Part shown: positions 42,598 to 52,178 of the stretch, one piece after another
Layout of the letters: each line of letters starts with the position of its first letter
How positions within the stretch are numbered: position 1 is the stretch's first letter
Assembly (NCBI RefSeq): GCF_050337045.1
Contig: NZ_JAKJSO010000009.1
Span: 1 to 64,000, forward strand
Length of the DNA: 64,000 nucleotides
Origin: Photobacterium kagoshimensis
GTDB lineage: Bacteria > Pseudomonadota > Gammaproteobacteria > Enterobacterales > Vibrionaceae
Direction of reading: 5' to 3'
Made by a program: the position numbers and the translations under genes
The notes under the pieces: model-generated
Told to the model about the DNA's origin: nothing
Database searches by the model: none
The model's input: only the letters and a program-made list of their open reading frames with translations

Positions 42598-44751
42598 TTA
42601 AGCGTTAGCTTCTTCAGCTTGTTTAGCCTGAATCGCAGTTAGTGCAACTGTGTATACGATATCGTCTACTAGTGCGCCACGAGAAAGGTCATTTACAGGC
42701 TTACGCATGCCTTGCAGCATTGGACCGATAGATACTAGGTCTGCTGAACGTTGTACCGCTTTGTAAGTCGTGTTACCTGTGTTTAGGTCAGGGAATACGA
42801 ATACAGTCGCTTTACCCGCTACTGGCGAGTTAGGCGCTTTAGAAGCAGCAACGTTTTCCATGATTGCAGCATCGTACTGTAGAGGACCATCGATGATTAG
42901 ATCAGGACGCTTCTCTTGAGCAATGCGAGTTGCTTCACGTACTTTATCTACGTCTGCACCTTTACCAGAAGTACCAGTAGAGTATGAGATCATAGCAACG
43001 CGTGGTTCGATACCGAATGCTTTCGCTGAATCTGCAGATTGAATTGCGATTTCAGCAAGTTGCTCAGCGTTTGGATCTGGGTTGATTGCACAGTCACCGT
43101 ATACCAGTACTTGATCAGGCAGAAGCATGAAGAATACTGAAGATACGATAGATGCATCAGGTGCAGTTTTGATGATTTGGAACGGAGGAACGATAGTGTT
43201 CGCCGTCGTGTGAACAGCACCAGAAACTAGGCCGTCAACTTCATCGTTTTCTAGCATCATAGTGCCAAGGAAAACTGAATCTTGAAGTTTTTCACGTGCA
43301 ACAACATCAGTCATGCCTTTCGCGCCACGTAGCTCAACAAGACGAGCAACGTAGTTTTCACGTACAGCTTCAGAATCGATGATAGTTACGCCAGCACCAA
43401 GAACAACGCCTTGTTGCTCAGCAACACGCTTAATTTCTTCTGGGTTACCAAGAAGTACACATTCCGCGATACCGCGCTCAGCACAGATAGCCGCAGCTTT
43501 AACTGTACGTGGCTCGTCACCTTCAGGAAGAACAACGCGCTTAGCCGCTTTACGAGCAAGTTCAGTTAGTTCGTAACGGAATGCTGGTGGGCTTAGACGA
43601 CGCTCTTTCGCTGAACCTTCAGTTAGCGATTCAATCCATTGGCCATCAATATGGCTAGCCATGTATTCGTTAACGAATTCAACACGCTCTTTATCGTCAG
43701 CTGGTACTTCAAGGCTGAAGCTTTGAAGGTTTAGCGATGTCTGCCAAGTGTTACCTTGAGCCGTCATCACTGGAAGGCCAGTTTCGAATGCGCGCTCACA
43801 TAGATCAGTTACCGCTTTTGGTAGCTCGTAGCCGCCAGTAAGAAGTAGAGCACCGATTTCAACACCGTTCATTGCAGCAAGACATGCAGCAACGATAACG
43901 TCAGGACGGTCTGCAGAAGTTACTAGCAGTGAGCCTGGACGGAAGTGTTCAACCATGTGAGGAATAGAGCGTGCACAGAAAGTGATGCTCTTAATACGAC
44001 GAGTCGCGATTTCACCTTCGTTGATGATTTCAGCGTTTAGGTGCTTCGCCATATCTGTTGCACGTGTTGCGATTAGCTCTGGGCTCCAAGGTGCACAACC
44101 AAGTACACGGATAGGGCTAGAGTTGAACACTTGCATTACTTCAACGTTTGAAGGAACAGTACCTTCAGCATCGTCAAAGATTTCAGATAGATCAGGGCGA
44201 GTACGGCCGTCAGCATCTACAGGTGCGTTTAGTTTGTTAACGATAACGCCAGAGATTTGCTCGTTCTTAGTGCCGCCGAAGTTAGAACATGCTACTTCGA
44301 TACGCTCTTTAAGTTGTGATGGGTTATCAGTACCCGGCGTCACAACGAATACGATTTCAGCATCAAGCGTTTTAGCAATTTCATAGTTAATCTGGTTCGC
44401 AAATGGGTGCTTGCGAGTGGGTACTAGACCTTCGATTAATGCTACTTCAGCGTTAGCTGTTGCTGCTTTGAAACGTGCAACGATATCTTCTAGTAGAACA
44501 TCGCTTTGGTCGTTACGAAGAAGTTCTTCGGCACGAGCCATTGATACAGGATCTGCAACGTTCATGTCGCTGTTTGCGCGAATGATAGTTGTTGTTAGAT
44601 CTGGCTGATCGCCACCATGACGTGGTTGAGCGATAGGCTTAAAGAAAGAAACACGAACGCCTTTGCGTTCCATTGCACGAACAACACCAAGACTAACGCT
44701 TGTTAAGCCAACACCAGCGCCAACTGGGATAAGCATAATAGTACGGGACAC
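42598..44751 (-). CDS. pta: Phosphate acetyltransferase
   Basis: Interconverts acetyl-CoA and acetyl phosphate. The 717-residue long form: an N-terminal P-loop-like domain (LIPVGAGVGLTSVSLGVVRA), a DRTGG domain in the middle, and the catalytic PTA domain in the last 330 residues (GLVSGAVHTTANTIVPPFQ, ISYSTGTSGKGADVDKV, NTGNTTYKAVQRSA). Like E. coli Pta (714). ackA lies upstream with 185 bp and a terminator-like hairpin between, so pta may also have its own promoter. Confidence 0.97.
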   Translation of the reverse strand: MSRTIMLIPVGAGVGLTSVSLGVVRAMERKGVRVSFFKPIAQPRHGGDQPDLTTTIIRANSDMNVADPVSMARAEELLRNDQSDVLLEDIVARFKAATANAEVALIEGLVPTRKHPFANQINYEIAKTLDAEIVFVVTPGTDNPSQLKERIEVACSNFGGTKNEQISGVIVNKLNAPVDADGRTRPDLSEIFDDAEGTVPSNVEVMQVFNSSPIRVLGCAPWSPELIATRATDMAKHLNAEIINEGEIATRRIKSITFCARSIPHMVEHFRPGSLLVTSADRPDVIVAACLAAMNGVEIGALLLTGGYELPKAVTDLCERAFETGLPVMTAQGNTWQTSLNLQSFSLEVPADDKERVEFVNEYMASHIDGQWIESLTEGSAKERRLSPPAFRYELTELARKAAKRVVLPEGDEPRTVKAAAICAERGIAECVLLGNPEEIKRVAEQQGVVLGAGVTIIDSEAVRENYVARLVELRGAKGMTDVVAREKLQDSVFLGTMMLENDEVDGLVSGAVHTTANTIVPPFQIIKTAPDASIVSSVFFMLLPDQVLVYGDCAINPDPNAEQLAEIAIQSADSAKAFGIEPRVAMISYSTGTSGKGADVDKVREATRIAQEKRPDLIIDGPLQYDAAIMENVAASKAPNSPVAGKATVFVFPDLNTGNTTYKAVQRSADLVSIGPMLQGMRKPVNDLSRGALVDDIVYTVALTAIQAKQAEEANA

Positions 44752-44872
44752 TATGAATTCCTCAAACTATTGAACAATACAGCGCTGTTCCGTAATCGTT
44801 TTAGGCCAAAAATGGTTAGAAACAACTATGGAACAACACCACAAGAAAATTAAAAGTTCATGGGATTACCAT

Positions 44873-44900
44873 GAAAAACGGCCGGCCTAAGCCAGCCGTT
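44873..44900 (-). terminator. Terminator-like hairpin between ackA and pta
   Basis: On the minus strand AACGGCTGGC/GCCGGCCGTT with a 4-base loop is followed by TTT. It may attenuate ackA read-through into pta. Confidence 0.75.
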
Positions 44901-44936
44901 AGAGGCTGTTTTAATCAACAACCTGATAATCTCAGA

Positions 44937-46133
44937 TTAGATTTCAGTCAGACGAGCTGTATCTTCTGCGATTACTAGTTCTTCGTTAGTCGAAACAACC
45001 ATTGCAGGAATACGGCTGTTTGCAGAAGTAATAGTACCTTCTTTACCGAAACGTGCTTTAAGGTTAGCTTCGCTATCTACTTCAACACCTAGGATAGCTA
45101 GACGGTTAAGAACCATCTCACGGATAGGTGCAGAGTTTTCACCGATACCACCAGTGAAAGTGATTGCGTCTAGACGACCTTCTAGTGTTGCAGTGTAGCC
45201 AGCAACGTACTTAGCTAGACGGTGACAGAACACGTCCATTGCACGTGTTGCTTCTTCTTTCTCGCCGTAGTTGTCTTCAACGAAACGACAGTCAGAAGTC
45301 ACTTGAGTTAGACCTTGTAGGCCAGACTCTTTAGTAAACATAGTGTTGATTTCAGCAACGCTCATGCCTAGCTTGTCGTGTAGGTGGAACATAACTGCAG
45401 GGTCTAGGTCACCACAACGTGTACCCATAACAAGACCTTCAAGAGGAGTAAGACCCATAGAAGTATCTACAGATTTACCGTTCTTGATTGCACAAACTGA
45501 AGCACCGTTACCTAGGTGACAGTTGATGATGTTTAGTTCTTCTTCTTTCTTACCTAGAAGCTGTGCAGTTTCACGAGTAATGAATAGGTGAGAAGTACCG
45601 TGAGCACCGTAACGACGGATACCGTGGTCTTTGTATAGGTTGTATGGAAGTGCGTATAGGTACGCTTCTTCAGGCATAGTTGTGTGGAACGCAGTATCGA
45701 ACACAGCAACGTTTTTCAGTGCTGGGAAAGCGTGTTGAGCTGCTTTAATACCGATGATGTGAGCAGGGTTGTGAAGTGGTGCGAAAGTCGCAGCGTCTTC
45801 GATACCTTTAAGTACTTCATCAGTGATAAGAGCAGAAGCTGTGAATTGCTCACCACCGTGAACAACACGGTGACCGATAGCTGCTAGGCTGTCAGCAAGC
45901 TCAGGTTTAGAAGCAATGATAGTATCTACCATGAATGCTAGAGCTTCTTCGTGTGCAGCACCGTTACCTAGTTGTGCTTCGTGCTTACCATCAAGTTTCC
46001 ACTTGATGCGAGCTTCTGGAAGGTGCAGACATTCTGCAAGACCTGTTAGGTGTTCTTCACCTGATACAGGATCAACGATTGCGAACTTTAGAGAAGAGCT
46101 ACCGCAGTTAAGTACTAGAACCAGCTTAGACAT
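44937..46133 (-). CDS. ackA: Acetate kinase
   Basis: Forms acetate and ATP from acetyl phosphate. 398 residues; ASKHA fold with NCGSSSLKFAI at the start, RVVHGGEQF, the catalytic HLGNGASVCAIKNGKSVDTSMG segment, and FTGGIGENS near the end. Works with pta in overflow and fermentative acetate production. Read first, ahead of pta. Confidence 0.98.
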   Translation of the reverse strand: MSKLVLVLNCGSSSLKFAIVDPVSGEEHLTGLAECLHLPEARIKWKLDGKHEAQLGNGAAHEEALAFMVDTIIASKPELADSLAAIGHRVVHGGEQFTASALITDEVLKGIEDAATFAPLHNPAHIIGIKAAQHAFPALKNVAVFDTAFHTTMPEEAYLYALPYNLYKDHGIRRYGAHGTSHLFITRETAQLLGKKEEELNIINCHLGNGASVCAIKNGKSVDTSMGLTPLEGLVMGTRCGDLDPAVMFHLHDKLGMSVAEINTMFTKESGLQGLTQVTSDCRFVEDNYGEKEEATRAMDVFCHRLAKYVAGYTATLEGRLDAITFTGGIGENSAPIREMVLNRLAILGVEVDSEANLKARFGKEGTITSANSRIPAMVVSTNEELVIAEDTARLTEI

Positions 46134-46469
46134 GAGAGTGACTACCTATAATCTGTCTGAAAGTTGATATTCATCTGAATAAAAAAGTACCCATAGAATA
46201 GACGACTTTTTGTTCAGTCGGCCTAATCTGGGTCAAATTCGTTTCTATCCGTAGAACTGAGAATTGAGAAACCCGCAATTCTGGGTCATCCTTGAGGCTG
46301 CCTTAGAGTTGCCATAATGGAAATTACGAGCAACAATTAATTGAGGCGTGCTGTAGGATAGCGATTGTTACGCAATATAACAAAAAGATTTTTAGAAAAG
46401 TTTAATTTGAATCAAGTTTATTATCACTTAATTTGAATTGTTGTACTAAAATTTGAAGTTTGGTGTTTT
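46134..46469. other. Divergent ackA/yfbV intergenic region
   Basis: 336 nt with no credible gene. Promoters for ackA and yfbV must lie here; no clear sigma-70 pair and no good FNR box (TTGAT-N4-ATCAA) were found. Confidence 0.55.
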
Positions 46470-46919
46470 ATGAGTCGAAAATCGATTTGGTCACTGTTCC
46501 GTAATGGGCAGGATTACATGACTACCTGGCCTATGCGCAAAGAACTGGCTCCTATGTTTCCAGAGCCGCGCTATATCAAAGCGACACAATTTGCGATTCG
46601 CGTGATGCCAGCAGTGGCTGTCATTAGCGTATTGAGCCAAATGGTATTCCACAATTATGACGCAATACCACAAGCGATGATCGTGGCGTTGTTTGCACTG
46701 AGTATGCCATTGCAGGGCTTATTGTGGCTGGGACGACGTAGTCGCACTGATTTACCACCGTCGTTAGCGACTTGGTATCGTGAATTGCATGAAAAGCTAG
46801 AAAGTGAAGGTAATGCGATGGAACCCGTAAAGGCGAAACCACGTTATGTCGAATTGGCGCAAGTGTTGAATAGCGCATTTAAGCAGCTTGATAGTACTTC
46901 GTTGGAACGCTGGTTCTAG
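46470..46919 (+). CDS. yfbV: UPF0208 inner-membrane protein YfbV
   Basis: 149 residues; two membrane helices at about 45-85 (VMPAVAVISVLSQMVF and AMIVALFALSMPLQGLLWLG), then a cytoplasmic helical tail. In E. coli YfbV prevents spread of Ter macrodomain constraint. Divergent from ackA, the usual position in enterics and vibrios. Confidence 0.95.
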   Translation: MSRKSIWSLFRNGQDYMTTWPMRKELAPMFPEPRYIKATQFAIRVMPAVAVISVLSQMVFHNYDAIPQAMIVALFALSMPLQGLLWLGRRSRTDLPPSLATWYRELHEKLESEGNAMEPVKAKPRYVELAQVLNSAFKQLDSTSLERWF

Positions 46920-46955
46920 TCTTGCCCAGATAGCAGATAGCAGATACAGATAGCA

Positions 46956-46979
46956 AAAAAGCCCAATGTTGGGCTTTTT
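46956..46979. terminator. Terminator after yfbV
   Basis: Stem AAAAAGCCCAA/TTGGGCTTTTT with a 2-base centre; T-rich on both strands, between convergent genes. Confidence 0.85.
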
Positions 46980-47006
46980 AAGTAGCTTAACGTTATGGCG
47001 CTAAGA

Positions 47007-47315
47007 CTAAAACTCGTCGTCTTCTAGAAGCTGACGTTTTGCACGTGTTGCAGGCTTCGCCAGAATTTCAAGGTAGAACGACTCAAGCGCTAGCGTTTCT
47101 GCTTCATCAATACACTTGTTGATTTCTTTCACGTGGATCACTTTTGCTTCTTGCTCAGTGTGACCAAACTTACAATCAAAATCCCAGTAATCTGCACCCT
47201 TTGGTAGCGCTTTGTTGCGCTCGCGTTTCAGGTATTTCTTCACTTCGTGTTTAACTGCTTCTACAACGCGAGGTACGGCTTTCTTTGGGTGAGTTAAAGC
47301 AAATGTTTTTTTCAT
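47007..47315 (-). CDS. Small conserved protein (DUF6172-like)
   Basis: 102 residues, lysine-rich: starts MKKTFALTHPKKAVPRVVEA, then KYLKRERNKALPKGADYWDFDCKFG and ends with an acidic tail. The pattern resembles the DUF6172 family of short proteins in marine gammaproteobacteria. No enzyme motif or membrane segment is seen; function unknown. Stands alone. Confidence 0.7.
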   Translation of the reverse strand: MKKTFALTHPKKAVPRVVEAVKHEVKKYLKRERNKALPKGADYWDFDCKFGHTEQEAKVIHVKEINKCIDEAETLALESFYLEILAKPATRAKRQLLEDDEF

Positions 47316-47828
47316 CGTTTTCCTAAATCAAATTTGGGCTCTGCTATGCAGGCGCTGATCACATTTTACTTCAATTTGGCGGCAGAGGCGATAATCCCCA
47401 TCTAAATAAGTCACCAAACCTTCTGATCTCGCGAAAGTTGTTGATAACAGTATTATGGATTTCAATGGTAGAACAAGGGGTTGGCTTTGATTGTGAGTAA
47501 AGCAACGGACAATCCTTGCCTGCTGTCTAACATTTGCGAGCTGGCGCTAAAAAAGTATTTTTTATTACACTGTTTATGTAATGGGAGAGAGGATCCCACA
47601 TTTCGTTCAGTTCGCTGACAGGGTATACGGTGATAATGCATTTATAGGGGTATTTATTTCCTATGAATGGAATTATATATCTCCTTGAGATACGGCTGTA
47701 TCTCTCCCTATGAGTCCCAGTACCTCGTGCTACGTAAAGTAGAGTGAAGTAAAAAGCTTGGCCGCCGATGGGACTCAATCCAATCCCCTTAAGACATATC
47801 CGTCATCGCTATTTTGCGATCTATTACC
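47316..47828. other. Gap with small inverted repeats, no gene seen
   Basis: 513 nt between two minus-strand genes. An 83-codon frame at 47527-47778 has atypical composition and no ribosome site. A 7-bp hairpin GAGATAC/GTATCTC lies at 47687-47704, and a 9-bp inverted repeat TGAGTCCCA (47711-47719)/TGGGACTCA (47769-47777) bounds a 67-bp segment. No known RNA motif recognised. Confidence 0.5.
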
Positions 47829-48821
47829 TTATTCGTAGCATTGTAATGACTGGTTTCGAGAATGGATCTTCGTCATTGCTGCAATCATCTTTTCTTTACT
47901 CATGTATTGTTTCGGCAATGGCTGCATTTCAACCTGATAATCTGGCGCTCCTTGCTTCAAGACAGTTTCAGAAGAAACAGGCGTGACCATCACGACTTTT
48001 AAGTTTGGATTGCGTGAAAGAATACGTGATGCCGTACCTAAGCCTTCTTCAACATGAAAGCGACCAGCGGTATGTAAAATTTGAGTATTTGGATGTGATG
48101 CTAAATAGTCCACCATACTTTCTGCCATGGTGTCATCCCATGCGGTTTGGGCGGCAAACTGACGTTTAGTTTGAGCTTCATCACCATGGTGCATCGAACT
48201 GATGAATTTATCTTGGTAGGCATCTTCTGTCAGTGTCAGAGAATCTGCAACCCAAGTACGCTCATTTGTTGGTAGGCGGTTTAGGTAAGCTTCACCGTAC
48301 TTGCCAATACAACGCACGATAGGCTTAGGCGCGTTCGCTGCAATGACATCAAGGTGATTTGTTTTCGCAAATTCAATCAAAGGACGATAGTCAGAGATGT
48401 AATTTGGCCATGTGTTAGCGTCTTTGGTTAAGCTTGCTTCCCCTATTTTATTAGCCAGATAATCATTAATGATCCCTTGTTTATCTCGGGTGAATTGCTC
48501 CATAGAAAGGGCCAGTTGACTATTTTGACGGTATAGCGCAGCCAGCAATTGGGCTTGCAATAAATGCGCGGCTGGGTGGCCATGCCATTCTCCGACTAAT
48601 ATGATGTCTGCATCTTGGAACTGGGCTGCTAGTGCTGATACCGAGAGTACCTCTCCTTGAGGCGAACGAATGGTGTAGTCATAAAATGTTGATGCGATAT
48701 TGTCTGACGCAGCAGCAGTTGGCGTAACTTTGCTAGTATTTGGAGATGATATTGATTGCGCCGAGCAGCCGACCAATAAGCTAATACAGCTGAGGGAAAG
48801 CCATTGTTTCATGCTTTTCAT
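47829..48821 (-). CDS. ChaN-family haem-binding lipoprotein
   Basis: 330 residues with lipobox LVGC at Cys19. The ChaN (DUF399) domain shows LVGEWHGHPAAHLLQ, LSMEQFTRDKQGI and ILHTAGRFHVEEGLG. Campylobacter ChaN binds stacked haems and is iron-regulated; the same role is inferred here. A palindromic Fur-like operator over the -35 of its promoter (48893-48944) supports iron control. Confidence 0.9.
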   Translation of the reverse strand: MKSMKQWLSLSCISLLVGCSAQSISSPNTSKVTPTAAASDNIASTFYDYTIRSPQGEVLSVSALAAQFQDADIILVGEWHGHPAAHLLQAQLLAALYRQNSQLALSMEQFTRDKQGIINDYLANKIGEASLTKDANTWPNYISDYRPLIEFAKTNHLDVIAANAPKPIVRCIGKYGEAYLNRLPTNERTWVADSLTLTEDAYQDKFISSMHHGDEAQTKRQFAAQTAWDDTMAESMVDYLASHPNTQILHTAGRFHVEEGLGTASRILSRNPNLKVVMVTPVSSETVLKQGAPDYQVEMQPLPKQYMSKEKMIAAMTKIHSRNQSLQCYE

Positions 48822-48892
48822 TAAATATATCCAAACCGTGATGTGTAGAGTGTGAGTTAATCTAATGGGTTTAACTCTAGATGAAAGGCAGG

Positions 48893-48944
48893 ATAATAGA
48901 GGAGATGAAATTGATTCTCAATAATTAGTGAGAATCAATTTCAT
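48893..48944 (-). promoter_or_regulatory. Promoter of the chaN-like gene with a Fur-like palindrome
   Basis: On the minus strand TTGAGA (48916-48921) and TATTAT (48893-48898) are 17 bp apart. A perfect 16-bp inverted repeat with an 8-base centre (48905-48920 and 48929-48944) covers the -35. Each arm reads outward as TGAGAATCAATTTCA, 12 of 14 palindromic positions of the 7-1-7 Fur box TGATAAT-N-ATTATCA. It lacks a T-run, so it is not a normal terminator. Confidence 0.65.
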
Positions 48945-48980
48945 TTGAGGGCTTGTTGGTTGGGACGAGAGCCAACTCGT

Positions 48981-49802
48981 TTATAGGCTGTTTTTTCGGT
49001 AAACACGGATTGAGAAATCAGCTTCACAGTTAAACTGATTTTCCTTACCTAGCTGATCCCATACGGCCTCTGACGTTTTCCAAGCAAATGGGGTCATTTG
49101 CATCAATGCTGTAGCTTCGTCACCGTTTAAGCTCATCTCGTAATGCAGTTGCTCATCTTCAATCAAGGTAAACCCTTCAATATTCTCTGGAGCAATATCG
49201 TGTAAACGAACGTCTGAATAGATGAGTTCTTTTAGTTGATACAAATGTCTTGCTGCCGGCGTTACGGTGATCAGTAGGCCGTTTTCTTTGATTGCGCGTT
49301 GAAGCTCTTCTTGGCGACAAGGGGCGTAAATGCGTACAACCGCATCTAAAGCTGCATCTGCGAAAGGTAAACGGTGGCTAGATGCGACACAAAAGTGACA
49401 TTCAGGGTAACGTTTCGCAGCATAACGTACTGCTATTTTTGAAATATCTAGCCCATGAACACTTAACTCAGGGTGTTGTTCGTTCAGCTTAGAAAAAGCT
49501 GATGTGTAGTAACCTTCACCACAACCTATGTCTAATAGCTTAGTAGCACCTTGCATCATATTCTGGCTAAGCGTGTTTACCACATGATCACGCAGCGGTT
49601 GATAGTGAGCAGTATTTAGGAATAAACGACGCGCTTGCATCATTTCTTTATTATCACCCGGGTTTTTAGAGCTTTTATGATGTGCAGGCATCAGATTCAC
49701 ATAGCCTTCTTTTGCTAGATCAAACTGGTGATTGTTCTCGCAACGCCATGTATTGGCCTGTTGAGTAAGTGATTGATGACAAAGAGGGCACTGATAAGGC
49801 AT
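48981..49802 (-). CDS. rlmA: 23S rRNA (guanine-745/748-N1)-methyltransferase RlmA
   Basis: 273 residues. N-terminal zinc finger CPLCHQSL...CENNHQFD at residues 5-28, then EGYVNLMPAHHKSSKNPGDNKEM typical of RlmA, and the SAM-binding LLDIGCGEGYYTSAF near residues 88-102. Methylates G745 (E. coli type) in helix 35 of 23S rRNA. Single gene upstream of chaN in the same direction, 159 bp apart. Confidence 0.95.
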   Translation of the reverse strand: MPYQCPLCHQSLTQQANTWRCENNHQFDLAKEGYVNLMPAHHKSSKNPGDNKEMMQARRLFLNTAHYQPLRDHVVNTLSQNMMQGATKLLDIGCGEGYYTSAFSKLNEQHPELSVHGLDISKIAVRYAAKRYPECHFCVASSHRLPFADAALDAVVRIYAPCRQEELQRAIKENGLLITVTPAARHLYQLKELIYSDVRLHDIAPENIEGFTLIEDEQLHYEMSLNGDEATALMQMTPFAWKTSEAVWDQLGKENQFNCEADFSIRVYRKNSL

Positions 49803-50233
49803 GAATTTAACCGAGATAAAAATGAGAGTCCTATTGTAATCCGCTGACTATTTAGCTGCAACTAGCCGCTTCAAGCACATTTCTGCGTTACATGTTTCAT
49901 ATCTAGCATCAAGAAGTACGATCAGAATCACAAACAAAAACAATTATTTCTAAATACAAAACAACGCTGTTTTTATTCAGGGTCGATTCAGGTTTAATCG
50001 CTATCGTAATGCCTAATCCGAGTGCTTAATGTACTGATAAAGACATAAATACTTGGCTTTTTTTGCTCCAAAAATGTGTAAGTGCCCATGCTTTTTATAG
50101 GAAATTCGATGGCATCAGGGTTTAGTCATCATTCATGGATGAAAAGCAAAATTATTCGGTTTGTTCAAGAAAGATCCACTGCCGTGAACATGCTGAGTAG
50201 GGATAACTAAAAATAATATTAGGACTCAGAAAA
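49803..50233. other. Porin upstream region
   Basis: 431 AT-rich nt between divergent rlmA and the porin. No gene seen. I searched for ToxR-type direct repeats (TNAAA-N5-TNAAA) and found none convincing; porin promoters in this family are often ToxR- or OmpR-controlled. The ribosome site AGGA lies 9 bases before the porin ATG. Confidence 0.5.
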
Positions 50234-51292
50234 ATGAAAAAAACAATTCTAGCAGCACTACTTCCAGCAATGCTTGTAGCAGGTACTGCACAAGCTGCAA
50301 CTATCTACCAAGGTGAAGATGGTTCAAACGTAGACGTATTCGGTCGTCTAGGTTTTAACGTGACTAACCGTGATAACAATGCGGACACGAGCAAAACGAT
50401 TGGTCAATTCGATGGTCGTCTAGGCCTTGGTGGTTCTCAAACTATCAACGATCAAATGTCTGTGATCGGTTGGGCTGAGTACCAAGTAGGTGCTGCTGAA
50501 GGTAAAAACAAAGGTCATGACCTAACAGCACGTTACGTGTGGGCCGGTGTTGACATGGGTAACATCGGTAAAGTAACGGTTGGTCGTGTGGCTTCTGGTC
50601 TTATCATGGCAACAGATATCGCGGATGTATTCGCACTGTCTGATGTAACACTTGCACGTCAAGCTGGCCTTGTTAATGGCAACGCAACACAAGTTTTCCG
50701 TCAAGATGACACGCTACAGTACCAAAACAGCTTTGGTGATTTTGATCTGTCAGCAGCTTACATCCTTGGCAACGATCACATGAAAAACGGCTACAACGTA
50801 GCGGCGCGTTATACTTTTGACATGGGTAACGCTGGTAAACTAGCACCAGTTGTAGCTTACCAACAAAACAACGCTGAAGATAACCGTACTGATAACGCTG
50901 ACAAGTATAATTTCTGGGCGGTTGGTACACGTTACTACATCGGCGACCTAATGCTAGGTGCGGTTTACTCACAAGACAAAGTAAGCTACACCAATAGCAA
51001 AGATTCGTCTCAAGATAAAGGTTACGAATTAACAGCTGTTTATGACTTCCAAAACGATTGGGTTGTTCGTGGTGGTTACCGTAATGTAGAAAATACAGAT
51101 GGTGACAATGCTGAATATAAAGATCTAACGGCTGAAGTTCAGTACAAGCTGACTGACCGTTCTTCTATCTTCACTAGCTACGTAAACCGTAACGGTGAAA
51201 ACGGTAAAAACGGCCAGAACACTAATATCTGGAGTGGTTGGAACGATGCTAAAGAAGATTACTACCACCTAGGTCTTCGTTACGAATTCTAA
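50234..51292 (+). CDS. General outer-membrane porin (OmpU/OmpL type)
   Basis: 352 residues with a clear signal peptide ending GTAQA. Sixteen-strand beta-barrel pattern: GSNVDVFGRLGFNV at the start, KVTVGRVASG in the L3 region, alternating aromatic strands, and the C-terminal Phe (LGLRYEF) needed for outer-membrane insertion. Resembles OmpU of Vibrio and the OmpL/OmpH porins of Photobacterium; which of these is uncertain. Highly biased codon use suggests strong expression. Confidence 0.9.
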   Translation: MKKTILAALLPAMLVAGTAQAATIYQGEDGSNVDVFGRLGFNVTNRDNNADTSKTIGQFDGRLGLGGSQTINDQMSVIGWAEYQVGAAEGKNKGHDLTARYVWAGVDMGNIGKVTVGRVASGLIMATDIADVFALSDVTLARQAGLVNGNATQVFRQDDTLQYQNSFGDFDLSAAYILGNDHMKNGYNVAARYTFDMGNAGKLAPVVAYQQNNAEDNRTDNADKYNFWAVGTRYYIGDLMLGAVYSQDKVSYTNSKDSSQDKGYELTAVYDFQNDWVVRGGYRNVENTDGDNAEYKDLTAEVQYKLTDRSSIFTSYVNRNGENGKNGQNTNIWSGWNDAKEDYYHLGLRYEF

Positions 51293-51326
51293 TCGAAGCG
51301 TAATTTGATATTTACTGCTCTAAGAC

Positions 51327-51350
51327 AAGCCAGCGTTTTGCGCTGGCTTT
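51327..51350 (+). terminator. Terminator after the porin gene
   Basis: Stem AAGCCAGCG/CGCTGGCTT with a 5-base loop and a short T tract. Confidence 0.75.
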
Positions 51351-51400
51351 CATCTATTCGGCATACCGCAATAACGCACTCAGTAAATAAGGGATAAAAA

Positions 51401-52051
51401 ATGAAAAAGACATTAATGGCATTAGCATTACCAGCGTTACTGATGGCGCAGGCGGCATGGGCTGATGTTGTGATTAAAGTGCCAAATAACTTTGAGATTT
51501 TGGCAACAGAACAAGTACGTATTAAAAAGGCGACTAAACAAGTAGCACTACCAGAGGGCGATCAACATATTCTGGTGCGTTTTGATAGTCCTACTAACCC
51601 GCATTCAACGGCGCAATCGTTAGGGTTTGTTAGCTCGAAGCCTATCTTAGTGACGTTTACAGCTAATGATGGGGAAGAGGTTATTTTAGTTGCTCCACGT
51701 ATAGATACGCCGCAAGAAGTCAAACGTTATGCTAAGGCGCCGACGTTTACTTTGGTTGATGCTGAAGGTCAAACGGTAGTACATCAAACTACACGTGTTG
51801 AGTATGAAGGCTCGCCAATGACTGCCGATTACAACGCCATTTTAGCGGATCAAATTGGCTCGACGGTATCACCTGCACCTGTATTGTCTTCAACGGCCGT
51901 GGCTGGAACGGGTATTGCTGCTGTAAATGCAGCGAAAATAGATGTTAGTGATTTAACACCTCAGCAAGCAGATGCATTACTACGCGATTTGTATAAAAAT
52001 GCCGATGAGAAGCGTCGTAAAGACTTTATGCGTTGGGCATTAGGTTTATAA
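51401..52051 (+). CDS. DUF2057/UPF0319 exported protein
   Basis: 216 residues with signal peptide ending AAWA. The core (VIKVPNNFEILATEQVRI, LPEGDQHILVRFDSP) is the DUF2057 pattern, as in E. coli YccT/CsgI, a periplasmic inhibitor of curli assembly in enterics. The C-terminus (LTPQQADALLRDLYKNADEKRRKDFMRWALG) is helical. No curli genes are in view, so function here is open. Confidence 0.88.
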   Translation: MKKTLMALALPALLMAQAAWADVVIKVPNNFEILATEQVRIKKATKQVALPEGDQHILVRFDSPTNPHSTAQSLGFVSSKPILVTFTANDGEEVILVAPRIDTPQEVKRYAKAPTFTLVDAEGQTVVHQTTRVEYEGSPMTADYNAILADQIGSTVSPAPVLSSTAVAGTGIAAVNAAKIDVSDLTPQQADALLRDLYKNADEKRRKDFMRWALGL

Positions 52052-52115
52052 CTGAAAATTAGCCGATAGACGTGTTGGTGTATCAGGCTAGCGCTAGATT
52101 GTTTTGATGAAAATA

Positions 52116-52152
52116 AAAGCGCCCAGTTCAAATGCGAACTGGGCGTTTGTTT
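52116..52152. terminator. Terminator between DUF2057 gene and pgtA-like gene
   Basis: Stem CGCCCAGTTC/GAACTGGGCG with a 6-base loop followed by TTTG TTTT; flanked by A residues on the other side, so possibly bidirectional. Confidence 0.85.
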
Positions 52153-52178
52153 TATAGCAATAAACTATGCTTGTCGTA

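Noticed and set aside
44873..44900. Possibility that ackA and pta are fully separate transcripts
   Set aside because: The hairpin has only a short T tract and the pair is co-transcribed in relatives; listed as terminator-like only.
47527..47778. 83-codon minus-strand frame in the gap before the chaN-like gene
   Set aside because: No ribosome site, odd Arg/Tyr-rich composition, and it overlaps the inverted repeat at 47711-47777; no family resemblance.
49803..50233. ToxR or OmpR sites before the porin
   Set aside because: AT-rich stretches are present, but no pair of direct repeats fits TNAAA-N5-TNAAA well enough to call.
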